A stretch of 42,225 nucleotides of DNA from Georgenia satyanarayanai (GCF_009193135.1 NZ_VUKC01000022.1:1-42225); one strand, 5' to 3'; shown: positions 1 through 7,915, counted from the stretch's first letter. The notes: generated from the sequence alone by a model not told the origin. Translations and numbers: made by a program.

Positions 1-2
1 TG

Positions 3-260
3 GTCCGCGCGATCGTCGCCCGTGACCAGCACTGCCAGTACCCCGACTGCGACCAGCCACCCGGGGCCGGGGAGATCCACCACTCCCTGCAGTGGTACCG
101 CGACGGCGGGCCCACCAGCGTGGAGCACGGCATCCTGCTGTGCTGGCACCACCACGACTGGGTCCACACCCACGGCACCACCATCGTCCGCGCCACCGGC
201 CGCTGGTCCTTCTACACCCGCCACGGCCAGCTCATCACCACCAAGCACGAACAGACCTGA
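3..260 (+). CDS. HNH endonuclease domain, C-terminal fragment (DUF222/13E12-type protein)
   Basis: This is the last 85 codons of a gene that begins before the window. The translation holds RDQHCQYPDCDQP, then HHSLQW, GGPT, and an LLCWHHHDWVH segment. These are the paired cysteines and the histidines of an HNH nuclease fold as found at the C terminus of DUF222/13E12-repeat proteins, which are abundant in actinobacteria. The family is usually annotated as HNH endonucleases of uncertain biological role. The N-terminal DUF222 part is outside the window, so intactness cannot be judged. The stop is followed at once by a strong hairpin. Confidence 0.85.
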   Translation, partial: VRAIVARDQHCQYPDCDQPPGAGEIHHSLQWYRDGGPTSVEHGILLCWHHHDWVHTHGTTIVRATGRWSFYTRHGQLITTKHEQT

Positions 261-274
261 AACCCGAGGGGACA

Positions 275-311
275 GGTCTGCCCACCACCCGGCACGGGCG
301 GTGGGCAGACC
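275..311. terminator. Bidirectional terminator hairpin between convergent genes
   Basis: GGTCTGCCCACC (275-286) pairs perfectly with GGTGGGCAGACC (300-311). Inside the loop CCCG and CGGG pair again, so the stem is nearly continuous. It lies between the stop of the HNH gene and the stop of the minus-strand ABC permease and can serve both. There is no clear U tract. Confidence 0.75.
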
Positions 312-326
312 GGAGATCGGCGTGTG

Positions 327-1091
327 TCAGCCGGTCCTGCGCCGGTACATGGCGCCGGCGCCGGCGTACGCGGCGGCGAGGATGCCGACGAGCCAGGCGA
401 GGGCCACCCCGATGTCCGAGCCCACCGCGTCCCCGGCGAAGAGGGCTCGCACCGTGTCGACGATCGCCGTCACGGGCTGGTGCTCGGCGAACCACGCGAC
501 CGCGGCCGGCATCGTGTCCGTCGGCACGAACGCCGAGCTGATGAACGGCAGGAAGATGAGCGGGTAGCTGAAGGCGCTCGCGCCGTCGACCGTCCGCGCG
601 GCGAGCCCGGCGATGACCGCCACCCAGGTGAGCGCGAGGGTGAACAGCGCGAGGATCCCCACGACGGCGAGCCACTCGGCCACCGACGCCCCGGTCCGGA
701 AGCCCAGGAGGACGGCGACGCCGATGACGATCGCCACCGAGGCGAGGTTCGCGACCACCGAGGTGAGCACGTGCGCCCACAGCACGCTGGAGCGGGCGAT
801 CGGCATCGACCGGAAGCGCTCGACGATGCCGCCCTGCATGTCGAGGAAGAGCCGGTAGGACGTGTAGGCGATGCCCGAGGCGATGGTGATGAGCAGGATG
901 CCGGGAAGAAGGTAGTCGACGTACGCGCCCCCTCCGCCCGTGTCGATCGCCCCGCCCAGCACGTAGACGAACAGCAGCATGAGCGCGATCGGGGTGACCG
1001 CCGTCGTGATGATCGTGTCGGGGCTGCGGAGGACGTGGCGCAGCGAGCGGCCGGTGAGGGCGCCGGTGTCGGCGAGGACGTGGGCGGTCAT
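327..1091 (-). CDS. ABC-2 type transporter permease (DrrB-like)
   Basis: A 254-residue integral membrane protein with about six hydrophobic segments, typical of the permease half of DrrAB-type multidrug or antibiotic exporters. Near the N terminus is the family-like sequence RSLRHVLRSPDTIITTAVTP, and the middle carries the ABC-2 motif around RFRSMPIARSSVLWAHVLTS. It is the last gene of a four-gene minus-strand operon; its start overlaps the stop of the ATPase gene by 4 bp, which suggests translational coupling. The substrate cannot be read from sequence. The PadR regulator at the head of the operon suggests induction by a toxic or phenolic compound (inference). Confidence 0.88.
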   Translation of the reverse strand: MTAHVLADTGALTGRSLRHVLRSPDTIITTAVTPIALMLLFVYVLGGAIDTGGGGAYVDYLLPGILLITIASGIAYTSYRLFLDMQGGIVERFRSMPIARSSVLWAHVLTSVVANLASVAIVIGVAVLLGFRTGASVAEWLAVVGILALFTLALTWVAVIAGLAARTVDGASAFSYPLIFLPFISSAFVPTDTMPAAVAWFAEHQPVTAIVDTVRALFAGDAVGSDIGVALAWLVGILAAAYAGAGAMYRRRTG

Positions 1092-1888
1092 GACAGCTCC
1101 TTCCCTGCGGGCGTGGAGTCGTCGGGTCCCCCGACGAGGGCGAGGAAGACCTCCTCGAGGGTGGGCTGCTTCTCGACGTACTCGACGGTCGCGGAGGGCA
1201 GCAGCCGCTTGAGCTCGGCGAGGGTGCCGTCCTGGATGATCACGCCCTCGTGGAGGATCGCGATGCGGTCGGCGAGCTGCTCGGCCTCGTCGAGGTACTG
1301 CGTCGTGAGGAGCACGGTGGTGCCGCCGTCAGCCAGCTGCTTGACCGTCCGCCACACCTCCACCCGCCCCTGCGGGTCCAGACCGGTGGTCGGCTCGTCG
1401 AGGAAGATGACCGGTGGGCCACCGACGAGGCTCATCGCGATGTCGAGCCGGCGCCGCATCCCACCGGAGTACTCCCCCGCCTTGCGCCCGCCGGCGCCGG
1501 TGAGGGAGAAGCGGGCGAGCATGTCGTCGGCGACGGCGGCCGGGTCCGCCAGGTGACGCAGCCGCGCGACGAGGACGAGGTTCTCCCGGCCGGTGAGCAC
1601 CTCGTCCACGGCCGCGAACTGGCCGGTGAGGCTGATCGACTCGCGCACCTCGCCGGGCTCCGCGGCGAGGTCGTGGCCGAGCACGCTCGCGGTGCCGGCG
1701 TCTGCTCGGACCAGCGTCGAGAGGATCCGCACGAGCGTCGTCTTGCCCGCGCCGTTCGAGCCGAGGAGCGCGTGGACGGTGCCTGCGGCGACGTCGAGGT
1801 CGACGCCCCGGAGGACGTCGAGCTCACCGAAGGACTTTCGCAGGCCGCGCACCCGGACGGCGGGTGCGGCCGTGGCCGTCGCGCTCAC
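1088..1888 (-). CDS. ABC transporter ATP-binding protein (DrrA-like)
   Basis: A 266-residue ATPase subunit of an exporter. Walker A is GSNGAGKTT, the signature is YSGGMRRRLDIA, and Walker B is VIFLDEPTTGLDPQGR. The C-terminal extension after the H-loop region (EYVEKQPTLEEVFLALVG) is the usual DrrA/CcmA-type tail. It should power the permease encoded immediately downstream. The start overlaps the stop of the DUF1048 gene by 4 bp. Confidence 0.92.
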   Translation of the reverse strand: MSATATAAPAVRVRGLRKSFGELDVLRGVDLDVAAGTVHALLGSNGAGKTTLVRILSTLVRADAGTASVLGHDLAAEPGEVRESISLTGQFAAVDEVLTGRENLVLVARLRHLADPAAVADDMLARFSLTGAGGRKAGEYSGGMRRRLDIAMSLVGGPPVIFLDEPTTGLDPQGRVEVWRTVKQLADGGTTVLLTTQYLDEAEQLADRIAILHEGVIIQDGTLAELKRLLPSATVEYVEKQPTLEEVFLALVGGPDDSTPAGKELS

Positions 1889-2271
1889 TCGTCCCTCACC
1901 TCCCCACCATCACCGGCGGCGGCGTCGATCGCCGTCGTCAGGCGGGTGCGCTCCTTGTCCTGCCACTCCTTGCCGCCGTAGGCCCGGGCGAAGGACTCGG
2001 TGAAGTCCGCGGGGTCGTCACCGACGATGGCCCGCACCGGCGTACCGTCGATCGCCGCCCGCTCCCACAGGTCGGCAAGGTCGGTGACCATCGTCGTGAG
2101 GGTGTCGCCGTCGGTGACCCCGCTGCAGCTCATGAGGTACCGGTGCATCGCCCGGGCGGCCGTCCGGTGCGGCTCGGGGAGTGCGGCGATGCGCGCCATG
2201 TCCGCCCGGTACTGCTTCTTCTGCTCGAGCGACCCCGTGATCGCCTCGATCCACTTCCCCACCATCGTCAT
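1885..2271 (-). CDS. DUF1048 family protein
   Basis: A 128-residue soluble helical protein, MTMVGKWIEAITGSLEQKKQ at the N terminus. The family is DUF1048, repeatedly found next to PadR regulators and DrrAB-type ABC exporters, with no established biochemical role. The ATG at 2271 was chosen because it overlaps the PadR stop as ATGA and leaves the expected family start; a longer in-frame start at 2331 would add a basic low-complexity stretch that lies inside the regulator gene. A helper or modulator of the exporter or regulator is an inference from gene order only. Confidence 0.82.
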   Translation of the reverse strand: MTMVGKWIEAITGSLEQKKQYRADMARIAALPEPHRTAARAMHRYLMSCSGVTDGDTLTTMVTDLADLWERAAIDGTPVRAIVGDDPADFTESFARAYGGKEWQDKERTRLTTAIDAAAGDGGEVRDE

Positions 2272-2609
2272 GCCCTTTCGTCGTCGTCGTTGTCGTGGAG
2301 CTGTCCGATGCGCTCGGAGAGGAACGCCCACGTCCGCCAGAACTCGGCGAGCCGCTCCCGTCCCTGCGCGTTGAGCGAGTAGACCTTGCGTGGCGGGCCC
2401 TTCTCGGAGGGCACCTTCTCCACGTCCACCAGGCCACGCTGCTCGATCCGGATGAGCAGCGCGTACACGGTGCCCTCGGCGATCTCCGCGAAACCCCGAT
2501 CACGCAGCCCGGCGGTGATCTCGTACCCGTACGCCGCCCTCTCGGCGAGGAGCGCGAGCACGATGCCCTCGAGCGTCCCCTTGAGCATCTCCGTCATCTG
2601 GCTGGCCAC
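2268..2609 (-). CDS. PadR family transcriptional regulator
   Basis: A 113-residue winged-helix repressor. MTEMLKGTLEGIVLALLAER opens the DNA-binding domain, followed by YGYEITAGLRDRGFAEIAEG, the TVYALLIRIEQRGLV recognition region, and a wing with PPRKVYSLNAQGRERL. The GTG at 2609 was chosen because a GAGGAG ribosome site lies 5 nt upstream; an internal ATG at 2597 is too far from it. It is the first gene of the exporter operon, so autorepression that is relieved by the exported compound is likely (family knowledge and inference). Confidence 0.92.
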   Translation of the reverse strand: MASQMTEMLKGTLEGIVLALLAERAAYGYEITAGLRDRGFAEIAEGTVYALLIRIEQRGLVDVEKVPSEKGPPRKVYSLNAQGRERLAEFWRTWAFLSERIGQLHDNDDDERA

Positions 2610-2630
2610 GGACTCTCCTCTACCTAGCAC

Positions 2631-2688
2631 TACTGGGTACCGATACACAGTAACGCTAGGTACCGGTACTTGGCAACACTGAGTACCG
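2631..2688 (-). promoter_or_regulatory. Promoter and candidate PadR operators
   Basis: Two inverted repeats lie between the PadR gene and the divergent gamma-glutamyltransferase gene. The first, 2631-2652, is a 22-bp imperfect palindrome (TACTGGGTACC against TACTGTGTATC, 9 of 11 matching). The second, 2664-2688, is a perfect CGGTACT-N11-AGTACCG. On the minus strand TTGCCA (2671-2676) and TTACTG (2648-2653) have a 17-nt spacer and may be the -35 and -10 boxes, so the first palindrome would cover the -10. Binding by PadR is inferred. Confidence 0.5.
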
Positions 2689-2699
2689 AGCCCTCTCTG

Positions 2700-2705
2700 T
2701 AACCT
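2700..2705 (+). promoter_or_regulatory. -10 box for leaderless transcription of the GGT-family gene
   Basis: TAACCT fits the actinobacterial TANNNT -10 pattern and ends exactly 6 nt before the ATG at 2712. That spacing would put the transcript start at the start codon. No Shine-Dalgarno sequence is present. Confidence 0.4.
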
Positions 2706-2711
2706 GTGCCG

Positions 2712-4508
2712 ATGCCAGCCGCGTTCACCCCACCGCCGGACTTCACCACGCGCCCCACGCTCCAGGGCATCTTCGGGATGACGGCGTCGACGCACTGGAT
2801 CGCCACCGCCACCGCCCAGTCCGTCCTCGAGCGCGGGGGCAACGCCTTCGACGCCGCCGCGGCCGCGGGCTTCGTCCTCCACGTCGTCGAGCCGCACCTC
2901 AACGGCCCGGGCGGCGACATGCCGGCCATCTTCGTCACGGCCGACGCCCCGGGAGAGCCGGTCGTCCTCATGGGCCAGGGCCCCGCGCCGGCCGCCGCCA
3001 CCCGTGAGCACTTCCACGACCTCGGGCTCGACCTCGTCCCGGGGGCGGGTGCGCTCGCCGCGGCGGTGCCCGGCGCCGTCGACGCCTGGCTCGTCCTCCT
3101 GCGTGACCACGGCACCTGGGACCTCGCCGACGTGCTCGCCCCCGCCATCGGCTACGCCCGCCACGGTCACCCGGTGCTGCCCGCCGTCTGCCGCACCATC
3201 GCCCAGGTCCGCGACCTCCTCACGGAGCACTGGCCCACCTCCGCGGCCCAGTGGCTGCCCGGCGGGCGCGTGCCGGAGCCGGGGGAGCTCATCCGCAACG
3301 AGGCCTACGCGCGCACCCTCGAGCGGCTCGTCGCCGCCGGCACCGGGGGCCGCGTCGCGCGCATCGAGGCGGCCCGCAGCGCCTGGCGCGAGGGCTTCGT
3401 CGCCGAGGCGGCCGCGGCCTTCGCCGCCGTGCCCCACCGCCACTCCGACGGCGGGACCTACGCGGGCGTCCTCACGGCCGCGGACTTCGCGGCCTTCTCC
3501 GCCGGCTACGAGGCGCCGGCCACCGCCGAGTTCCGGGGCCACACCGTGGCGAAGACCGGCGCGTGGGGGCAGGGCCCCGCGCTGCTCCAGATGCTCACCG
3601 TGCTCGACGGGCTCGACGACGAGCACCTCGACCCGTCCACCGCCGTCGGCGCCCACACCCTCCTCGAGGTCCTCAAGCTCGCCCTCGCGGACCGGGACGC
3701 CTACTACGGCGACGACGACGCGGCAGCCGCCGCACTCGAGCACCTCCTCTCCCCCGGGTACGCCGCCGAGCGGCGCGCCCTCATCGGTGACACCGCGAGC
3801 GCCGAGGTCCGTCCCGGCCGGGTGCCGGGGCGCGCCCCCTTCGCCGCCCCGCTGCGCGAGTCCTACACCCCCGCGCCGGCCGGCACCGGCGAGCCCACGG
3901 TCTCGCGCGCGGGCGTGGTACGCGGGGACACCTGCCACATCGACGTCGTCGACCGCTGGGGCAACATGATCTCCGCGACGCCGTCGGGCGGGTGGTTGCA
4001 GTCCTCCCCGACGATCCCCGAGCTCGGCTTCTGCCTGGGCACACGGTTGCAGATGATGTGGCTGGAGGAGGGCGCGTCGTCGTCGCTGGAGCCGGGGCGC
4101 AGGCCGCGGACGACGCTGAGCCCCACCCTCGTCCTGCGCGACGGTCAGGCGGTGACGGCGCTCGGGTCACCGGGCGGGGACCAGCAGGACCAGTGGCAGC
4201 TGCTCTACCTCGTGCGCACGATCGTCGGCGGCTACAGCCCGCAGCAGGCGATCGACGCGCCGATCTTCCACACGCGCTCGATGCCCGACTCCTTCTGGCC
4301 GCGCACCTGGGCGCCGGGCAGCGCCGTCGTCGAGGACCGGCTGGGCGAGGACGTCATCGCCGGGCTCGAGCGGCGCGGCCACCGGGTGACGCGCGCCGGG
4401 GACTGGTCGCTCGGGCGGCTGTCGGCCGTCACCCGCGACCCCGCGACCGGGATCCTCGGGGCCGCGGCGAACGCGCGCGGCATGCAGGGCTACGCCGCGG
4501 GCCGCTAG
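2712..4508 (+). CDS. Gamma-glutamyltransferase family Ntn-hydrolase (YwrD/HpxW-like)
   Basis: A 598-residue proenzyme of the GGT superfamily. The N-terminal half has ERGGNAFDAAAAAGFVLHVV and the ligand loop EPHLNGPGGDMPA. The self-cleavage site is GDTCHIDVVDRWGNM, with the nucleophile threonine near residue 407, which would free a small subunit of about 190 residues. GWLQSSPTIPELGFCLGTR and ALGSPGGDQQ follow as the oxyanion and substrate-binding part. No signal peptide is seen, so it is probably cytoplasmic. The TPSGGWLQSSP-type sequence resembles the YwrD/HpxW branch, some members of which are amidohydrolases, so classical glutathione hydrolysis should not be assumed. ATG 2712 was preferred over GTG 2706 because of the leaderless -10. 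Confidence 0.88.
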   Translation: MPAAFTPPPDFTTRPTLQGIFGMTASTHWIATATAQSVLERGGNAFDAAAAAGFVLHVVEPHLNGPGGDMPAIFVTADAPGEPVVLMGQGPAPAAATREHFHDLGLDLVPGAGALAAAVPGAVDAWLVLLRDHGTWDLADVLAPAIGYARHGHPVLPAVCRTIAQVRDLLTEHWPTSAAQWLPGGRVPEPGELIRNEAYARTLERLVAAGTGGRVARIEAARSAWREGFVAEAAAAFAAVPHRHSDGGTYAGVLTAADFAAFSAGYEAPATAEFRGHTVAKTGAWGQGPALLQMLTVLDGLDDEHLDPSTAVGAHTLLEVLKLALADRDAYYGDDDAAAAALEHLLSPGYAAERRALIGDTASAEVRPGRVPGRAPFAAPLRESYTPAPAGTGEPTVSRAGVVRGDTCHIDVVDRWGNMISATPSGGWLQSSPTIPELGFCLGTRLQMMWLEEGASSSLEPGRRPRTTLSPTLVLRDGQAVTALGSPGGDQQDQWQLLYLVRTIVGGYSPQQAIDAPIFHTRSMPDSFWPRTWAPGSAVVEDRLGEDVIAGLERRGHRVTRAGDWSLGRLSAVTRDPATGILGAAANARGMQGYAAGR

Positions 4509-5164
4509 GCCCGACCCGCCGCCGGGCCGGTGGTGACGGGCGGGAGTGGGGCCGTCTCCCCCGCGGCCTCGGCCACCGGGGCGGCCACGGCAATCCCGGC
4601 CGCGGCGGCGAGCAGGACGAGCGCGCCGGCCACCGTAGGGCGGGCCCGCGCGCGAAGAGTGCCGCCGTCGTCGTCGGTGGTGAGGGACAGGGCGAGGACC
4701 GCGGGCAGCCAGCCCCACAGCAGTCCCCAGTGCGCGCCGGTCACGAGGTAGGTCCCCGCGAGACCCGACGGCATGCGGCCCTCCGCGAGCGCCCCGGCCA
4801 CCGCCGCGACGAACGGGACCGCGGCCGTCACCGCACCGGCGAGGACGGCGCACATCCAGTACGCGGCGAGCGCCGTGGGGACGGGCGCCTCCCGCCGTCG
4901 GACACGGACGAGGGCGAGCCCGGCGGCGTAGGCGCCCGCGACGGCAAGGGCCGAGAGCGCGGCGAGGACCAGGGGCCACGGCGCTGGCGCGGCGAGCTGG
5001 CCTATCGGCACGGTCTCGGGGGCGAGGAGGTCGAGGAGGTCGAGGAGGTCGAGGAGGTCGAGGAGGAAGCCCGACTCCTGCCGGCTGAGCCACTCGACCG
5101 CGCCGCTGACGAGCCACAGCGTCGCGGCGAGGAGGGCAGGCACCCATGCCCGGGCGTGTCGCAC
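4505..5164 (-). CDS. Hypothetical membrane protein with an LLD repeat
   Basis: A 219-residue protein with an N-terminal hydrophobic segment, an extracytoplasmic-looking stretch that carries four tandem Leu-Leu-Asp units, and about four further membrane segments. No family was recognised. The GTG start at 5164 has no ribosome site but sits 6 nt after a TAGCCT -10 box, so it is probably leaderless. Its stop shares a CTAG with the stop of the convergent GGT-family gene. The LLD run comes from a 9-bp tandem repeat and may vary in length between strains. Confidence 0.65.
   Translation of the reverse strand: MRHARAWVPALLAATLWLVSGAVEWLSRQESGFLLDLLDLLDLLDLLAPETVPIGQLAAPAPWPLVLAALSALAVAGAYAAGLALVRVRRREAPVPTALAAYWMCAVLAGAVTAAVPFVAAVAGALAEGRMPSGLAGTYLVTGAHWGLLWGWLPAVLALSLTTDDDGGTLRARARPTVAGALVLLAAAAGIAVAAPVAEAAGETAPLPPVTTGPAAGRA
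5024..5066. repeat. 9-bp tandem repeat (4.8 copies) inside a membrane protein gene
   Basis: GAGGAGGTC is repeated perfectly four times from 5024 to 5059 and followed by a partial GAGGAGG. On the coding minus strand it gives Leu-Leu-Asp units. The period is a multiple of three, so copy-number change would alter length without a frameshift. Confidence 0.9.
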
Positions 5165-5227
5165 GGTGCGAGGCTAGCGGGCCACCGAGCCGGAGAACCG
5201 CCGTTCAGGTCTCCGGCACGGACGTGG

Positions 5228-5267
5228 CCCGGGAGCCGACCGCGCACGCGCACGGCCGGCTCCCGGG
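5228..5267. terminator. Terminator hairpin
   Basis: CCCGGGAGCCG (5228-5238) pairs perfectly with CGGCTCCCGGG (5257-5267) across an 18-nt loop. It begins 11 nt after the stop of the minus-strand secreted repeat protein and lies before the promoter of the next minus-strand gene. Confidence 0.65.
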
Positions 5268-5278
5268 ACCAGGGTTCC

Positions 5279-6250
5279 TCAGAGGTTGGCGGGACCGGCC
5301 TTCTCGGCGCTGGTCTCGGCCGTGGACAGGCGCTCGCTGCGCAGCTGCTCGAGCACCTCGCGCTCGGCACCGGACTCGGCAGCGGGTGCCTCGAGCTGCA
5401 TCTGCATGCGCATCTGCGCCTGCTCGGCGAACTGGCCGCGGAGCTCGCCGCGGATGCGGTTGTCGCTCTGCGCGACGGACTCGTTGCCCGTGCCGTCGAG
5501 GTTGCCGCGGATGATGTTGTCGCTGACCTGGACGTGGCCGGAGGTGCCGGCAACCGTGACGTTGCCGCCCCACACGCTCGTGCCGAGGTCGCACTCACCG
5601 AGCGCGCCGCCGGCACCGAGCTGGACGCCCTCGCCGTTGCTCGCGAAGGTCGCGTGGCCATCGACCTCGCTGCCACAGACGAGCGCGCCGTAGTCGGCGC
5701 CGGTGACCGTGAGGGCACCGCCGACCACGGAGTCGAGGATGTCGGTGTACTGCGTGTCGCTCGCCTCGACGGCGCGGTTGACGACGGTGCTCTCGAGGAG
5801 GACCGACCCGCCCGTGGCGAGGACCCGGCCGGAGAAGTCGGCCTCGTAGGTCCAGAGGAAGGAGTCGGGGTTGACGTTGGCGTTCGCCGTGTAGGCGTTG
5901 GCCGTCGTGTAGTCGAGGTAGACGCCGTAGGCGCCGCGGTTGACGACGTTGCCCGTGACGGTCGAGTTGACGAGGTCGAGGTAGCCCTCGCCCTGGACGG
6001 TGACGTTGCCGTTGACCGTGAGGCCGTCGGCGACGAGGTCGGCACCGGCGGCCACCCGCACGTTGCCGTTGATGACCGTGTCCTCGAGCGAGCAGGCGTC
6101 GCCCGCGCCGACGACGAGATCACCGGGGACGGTGACACCGCCGGCCTCGCCGTCGCAGAAGGTGGTCAGCGCGGCCTGCGCGGGCGCGATCGCCCCGAAC
6201 CCGGCGAGCGCCAGGCCCCCGATGAGGACCGTGGTCATTCTCTTTCGCAT
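5279..6250 (-). CDS. Secreted protein with parallel beta-helix-like repeats
   Basis: A 323-residue exported protein. MRKRMTTVLIGGLALAGFGA with a following APAQA site is a clear Sec signal peptide, cleaved near residue 26. The mature part is rich in short turns with NGN, GNV and TVNGNVTVQG patterns spaced about 20 residues apart, as in right-handed parallel beta-helix proteins. Cysteines occur in pairs early (TFCDG, DACSLED) and later (LVCGSE, GECDLG). The C terminus becomes polar and helical, with a methionine/glutamine-rich stretch (QAQMRMQMQLEA). The ATG at 6250 has an AGGAGA site 6 nt upstream. No enzyme motif was found; a surface or matrix role is only a guess. Confidence 0.75.
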   Translation of the reverse strand: MRKRMTTVLIGGLALAGFGAIAPAQAALTTFCDGEAGGVTVPGDLVVGAGDACSLEDTVINGNVRVAAGADLVADGLTVNGNVTVQGEGYLDLVNSTVTGNVVNRGAYGVYLDYTTANAYTANANVNPDSFLWTYEADFSGRVLATGGSVLLESTVVNRAVEASDTQYTDILDSVVGGALTVTGADYGALVCGSEVDGHATFASNGEGVQLGAGGALGECDLGTSVWGGNVTVAGTSGHVQVSDNIIRGNLDGTGNESVAQSDNRIRGELRGQFAEQAQMRMQMQLEAPAAESGAEREVLEQLRSERLSTAETSAEKAGPANL

Positions 6251-6352
6251 GGTTTCTCCTTGTGCGGTGACATTCCCCGGCACAGCGACGACGACGACGT
6301 CGACGGCCTGCGCACGGAGGCGGTGGATGGCGAGGGTGGCACCGCGAGCTCG

Positions 6353-6466
6353 TCAGAGCTGCGCACGGCGAGACGCCGGTACCTCCACGCTCGTGCCCAT
6401 GACCGGGCGAAGCACGACCGGTGCGGGCACCGGCACGTGCGACGAACGCGACTTTCGTGACTCCAT
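6353..6466 (-). CDS. Possible 37-residue small ORF
   Basis: An ATG at 6466 has an AGGAG site 6 nt upstream and opens a 37-codon frame that starts MESRKSRSSHVPVPAPVV and ends in ASRRAQL. It lies about 100 nt upstream of the secreted repeat-protein gene on the same strand, so it could be a leader ORF or small protein. No family is recognised and codon evidence is weak at this length. Confidence 0.3.
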   Translation of the reverse strand: MESRKSRSSHVPVPAPVVLRPVMGTSVEVPASRRAQL

Positions 6467-6802
6467 CTGTCACTCCTGCCCACTTGACGACATCGCTGTC
6501 GGGGCAACCCCCAGGAGGGAGTCAATCGTCTCCGCGCCGAACTGGCAAGCCCCTTTGGAAGATTGATGATCAAAAGTTGACGCGACAACCGGACACAGTT
6601 GGCAAGGCCGAAGTTTGTGTGTCGTCTTTTGCTTGACCTTCATCAGAAGTCGGCCTAGGGTCGAGGGCGTTTGGTGATATGCCTCACGCCTCGGTAGTCG
6701 CAACGACGCGCTCGCTCCTCTGCGCACGCGTCGTCGTCGGGGGGTCCTGCCGGCGAGGTGCGTACAACCGAGGTGTCTGTCGAGACGACGGGAGCCTCCT
6801 AC
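6467..6802. other. Intergenic regulatory region with an AT-richer core
   Basis: This stretch separates the divergent repeat-protein and laccase genes. From about 6480 to 6640 it is visibly richer in A and T than the rest of the window. It contains the palindrome TTGATGATCAA (6563-6573) and, at its right end, the laccase promoter. No convincing gene is present apart from the small ORF listed separately. Confidence 0.55.
6633..6661 (+). promoter_or_regulatory. Sigma-70-type promoter for the laccase gene
   Basis: TTGACC (6633-6638), a 17-nt spacer and TAGGGT (6656-6661) form one of the best promoter matches in the window. A transcript would start near 6668 and have a leader of about 135 nt before the ATG at 6803. 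Confidence 0.6.
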
Positions 6803-7858
6803 ATGACAGACACGTCCGTTCCGCGCACCGACGGTGCGCTCTCACGTCGCAGCGTCCTCGCCGGGGCCGCTGCCGCGATGTTCGTCCCGGCGTCGGTCGC
6901 CGCCCTCGGGTCCACCGCGGGTGCCGCTGCGCCCCCGCCCACCACCCGTGGCACGGCAGCCACCGCCACCGGCGCGACCGCCACCGCCCGCTCGACCGCG
7001 GGCACGGTCCACCAGATCACGATGTACGTCGAGGACCTCGGGGGCGGGCAGACCGGCTACGGCCTGGAGCCCGGCAAGGCGACGATCCCCGGGCCGCTCC
7101 TCGAGATGTACGAGGGCGACACGATGGAGATCACGCTCGTCAACACGACCGACCGCGACGTCTCCATCCACCCTCATGGCGTCCTGTACGACGTGAACTC
7201 GGACGGGTCCCCGTTCAACAACTCCTACAACGGCCCGGGCGAGACACGCACGTACGTCTGGCGCACCACCGGGGAGAAGTCGCTGGGCCGCTGGTCGCGC
7301 CCGGGCACCGCCGGCTACTGGCACTACCACGACCACGCGATGGGCACCCCGCACGGCACGGGCGGCGTCGCCGCCGGCCTCTACGGGGGGCTCATCGTCC
7401 GTCGGCAGGGCGACATCCTGCCCGACCGTCAGTTCACGATGGTCTTCAACGGGATGCTCATCAACAACAAGATCGCGCCTGACACGCCGATGTTCGAGGC
7501 CAACCACGGCGAGACCGTCGAGTTCATCTGCATCGGCCACGGCGACATGTTCCACACCTTCCACCTGCACGCACACCGGTGGGCCAACACCCGCACGGGC
7601 TACCTCGAGGGCCCGCGGGACTCGAGCCAGATCATCGACAACCGGGACCTCAACGGCGGTGACTCCTTCGGCTTCCAGGTGATCGCCGGTGAGGACGTCG
7701 GCCCCGGCGCGTGGATGTACCACTGCCACGTCCAGTTCCACTCCGACGCCGGGATGTCCGGCATCTTCCTCGTCCGCAACGCGGACGGGAGCATGCCCGA
7801 CGGCGCCCAGGAGTCCATCGACTGGTTCCACGACCACGAAGGGAGCGGTCACCACTGA
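6803..7858 (+). CDS. Two-domain small laccase-type multicopper oxidase (Tat-exported)
   Basis: A 351-residue copper oxidase resembling Streptomyces small laccase (SLAC). The N terminus has a twin-arginine signal (SRRSVLAGAAAAMF). All copper motifs are visible: HPHG (123-126), HYHDH (174-178), HTFHLHAH (251-258) and HCHVQFHSDAGM (307-318), with Cys308, His313 and Met318 as type 1 ligands. Two-domain laccases work as trimers and oxidise phenols or metals with oxygen outside the membrane (family knowledge). The ATG at 6803 was chosen over a GTG at 6758 because it gives a normal Tat signal and has GGAG upstream. It heads a cluster of secreted oxidoreductases. Confidence 0.92.
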   Translation: MTDTSVPRTDGALSRRSVLAGAAAAMFVPASVAALGSTAGAAAPPPTTRGTAATATGATATARSTAGTVHQITMYVEDLGGGQTGYGLEPGKATIPGPLLEMYEGDTMEITLVNTTDRDVSIHPHGVLYDVNSDGSPFNNSYNGPGETRTYVWRTTGEKSLGRWSRPGTAGYWHYHDHAMGTPHGTGGVAAGLYGGLIVRRQGDILPDRQFTMVFNGMLINNKIAPDTPMFEANHGETVEFICIGHGDMFHTFHLHAHRWANTRTGYLEGPRDSSQIIDNRDLNGGDSFGFQVIAGEDVGPGAWMYHCHVQFHSDAGMSGIFLVRNADGSMPDGAQESIDWFHDHEGSGHH

Positions 7859-7915
7859 CACCGGCGGCCACGGCACCGTTGCCCGGCCGCACTCGTTCGT
7901 CACACAGGGGGAGAA

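Noticed and set aside
2271-2331. A longer start for the DUF1048 protein at 2331
   Set aside because: The extra 20 residues are basic low complexity read from inside the PadR gene; the ATGA overlap at 2271 is more natural.
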